Assembly (NCBI GenBank): GCA_018897225.1
Contig: JAHILC010000100.1
Span: 1-5,165, forward strand
Length of the DNA: 5,165 nucleotides
Direction of reading: 5' to 3'
Source of the DNA: Actinomycetota bacterium
GTDB taxonomy: Bacteria > Actinomycetota > Humimicrobiia > Humimicrobiales > Humimicrobiaceae
Positions 4,773 through 5,165 of this stretch are shown one piece after another; the first letter of the stretch is position 1, and each line of letters begins with the position of its first letter. The translations under genes were made by a program, and so were the position numbers. The notes under the pieces were generated by a model that saw only the letters and a list, made by a program, of their open reading frames with translations, made no database searches and was not told the DNA's origin.

Positions 4773-5165
4773 ATGAATGACAATTTACTTAATTGGTTTT
4801 TAAATTCTGAACCCTGGATTGAATATGGCACAAGGTCAGAACTGATGGGACAAGGTGAAAGTGAACCTGAAGTTGCAGATGCCCATAAACGAATGGTGCA
4901 GTCCCCTGCACTTATGGGGATAGTCGAAGAACTTAAAAACTGGCCCGGCCAGGTACTTAGCAGCCACAAAAGTGCCAGGCAGCCTTTCCATAAGATTTCT
5001 TTTATTGCAGAACTCGGATTTAATGCAGGTGATCCCGGCATTGATGTAATTTCCACAAAAATGCTAGATCATATTTCTGAGGATGGAATTATAAAGCTTC
5101 CGATGAACATCTCCAAATCCTATGGGGGCACCGGTTTTGATACCTGGGGTTGGGCACTTTGCGAT
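4773..5165 (+). CDS. Alpha/alpha-toroid (prenyltransferase/squalene-cyclase-like) protein, often misnamed 'NifH' (partial)
   Basis: The frame is open for 131 codons from ATG 4773 to the window edge, so the C-terminal part is missing. It opens MNDNLLNWFLNSEPWIEYGT, then EVADAHKRMVQSPALMGIVEEL (33-54), KISFIAELGFNAGDPGID (74-91) and FDTWGWALCD (122-131). The 'one-residue-short helix, W-P/G, then HK..f..L.eLG...D..i' rhythm matches helical toroid proteins of prenyltransferase/cyclase type that databases often label 'nitrogen fixation protein NifH' without nitrogenase motifs. No P-loop is present in the visible part, so it is not a true NifH. The start lies three bases after the TfoX stop and has no ribosome site of its own, so it may depend on translational coupling. 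Function unknown. Confidence 0.6.
   Translation, partial: MNDNLLNWFLNSEPWIEYGTRSELMGQGESEPEVADAHKRMVQSPALMGIVEELKNWPGQVLSSHKSARQPFHKISFIAELGFNAGDPGIDVISTKMLDHISEDGIIKLPMNISKSYGGTGFDTWGWALCD

Noticed and set aside
4766..5056. Minus-strand open frame of 96 codons
   Set aside because: It lies opposite the toroid-like gene, whose protein pattern is far more convincing; composition rich in S, L and P is typical of an antisense shadow.

Overview
The window comes from an AT-rich bacterial chromosome. Low G+C, strong AGGAG-type ribosome sites on some genes, and the mix of families (DUF2779, SagB-type nitroreductase, DUF4143 ATPase, DIP1984-like, TfoX N-domain, 'NifH'-misnamed toroid protein) suggest a low-GC anaerobe of Firmicutes type or a low-GC actinobacterial lineage. 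The sequence alone does not fix the taxon. There are no tRNA or rRNA genes, no CRISPR array and no transposase.

Minus strand, right to left. A DIP1984-like coiled-coil protein (3820-4353) has its own sigma-70-like promoter. Its stop codon runs directly into a ~211-nt block (3611-3821) that looks like a structured non-coding RNA: three collinear long-range stems, a GNRA-capped hairpin, competing pairings and four 15-nt imperfect repeats. Next comes a Phd/YefM-RelE/ParE toxin-antitoxin operon (3469 to 2896) with a repeated-8-mer operator region. After that lie a DUF4143-type AAA ATPase (1431-2708), a decayed SagB/ThcOx-type nitroreductase lacking its N-terminal half (1001 to about 1420), and the N-terminal 289 residues of a Cas4/RecB-like nuclease with DUF2779 affinity (1-867), cut by the window edge.

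Plus strand, right end. A C-terminally truncated TfoX N-domain protein (4533-4769) is divergent from the DIP1984-like gene. Three bases after its stop begins an alpha/alpha-toroid-like protein (4773 onward), cut by the window edge.

The region reads as accessory: a toxin-antitoxin pair, a solitary ATPase, and two truncated housekeeping-type genes with abrupt junctions. The most interesting part is the DIP1984-like gene plus its abutting structured RNA. Stop codon and closing stem overlap, so translation and RNA folding could be coupled. I cannot assign this RNA to a known family by eye; the raiA motif is one candidate to test.
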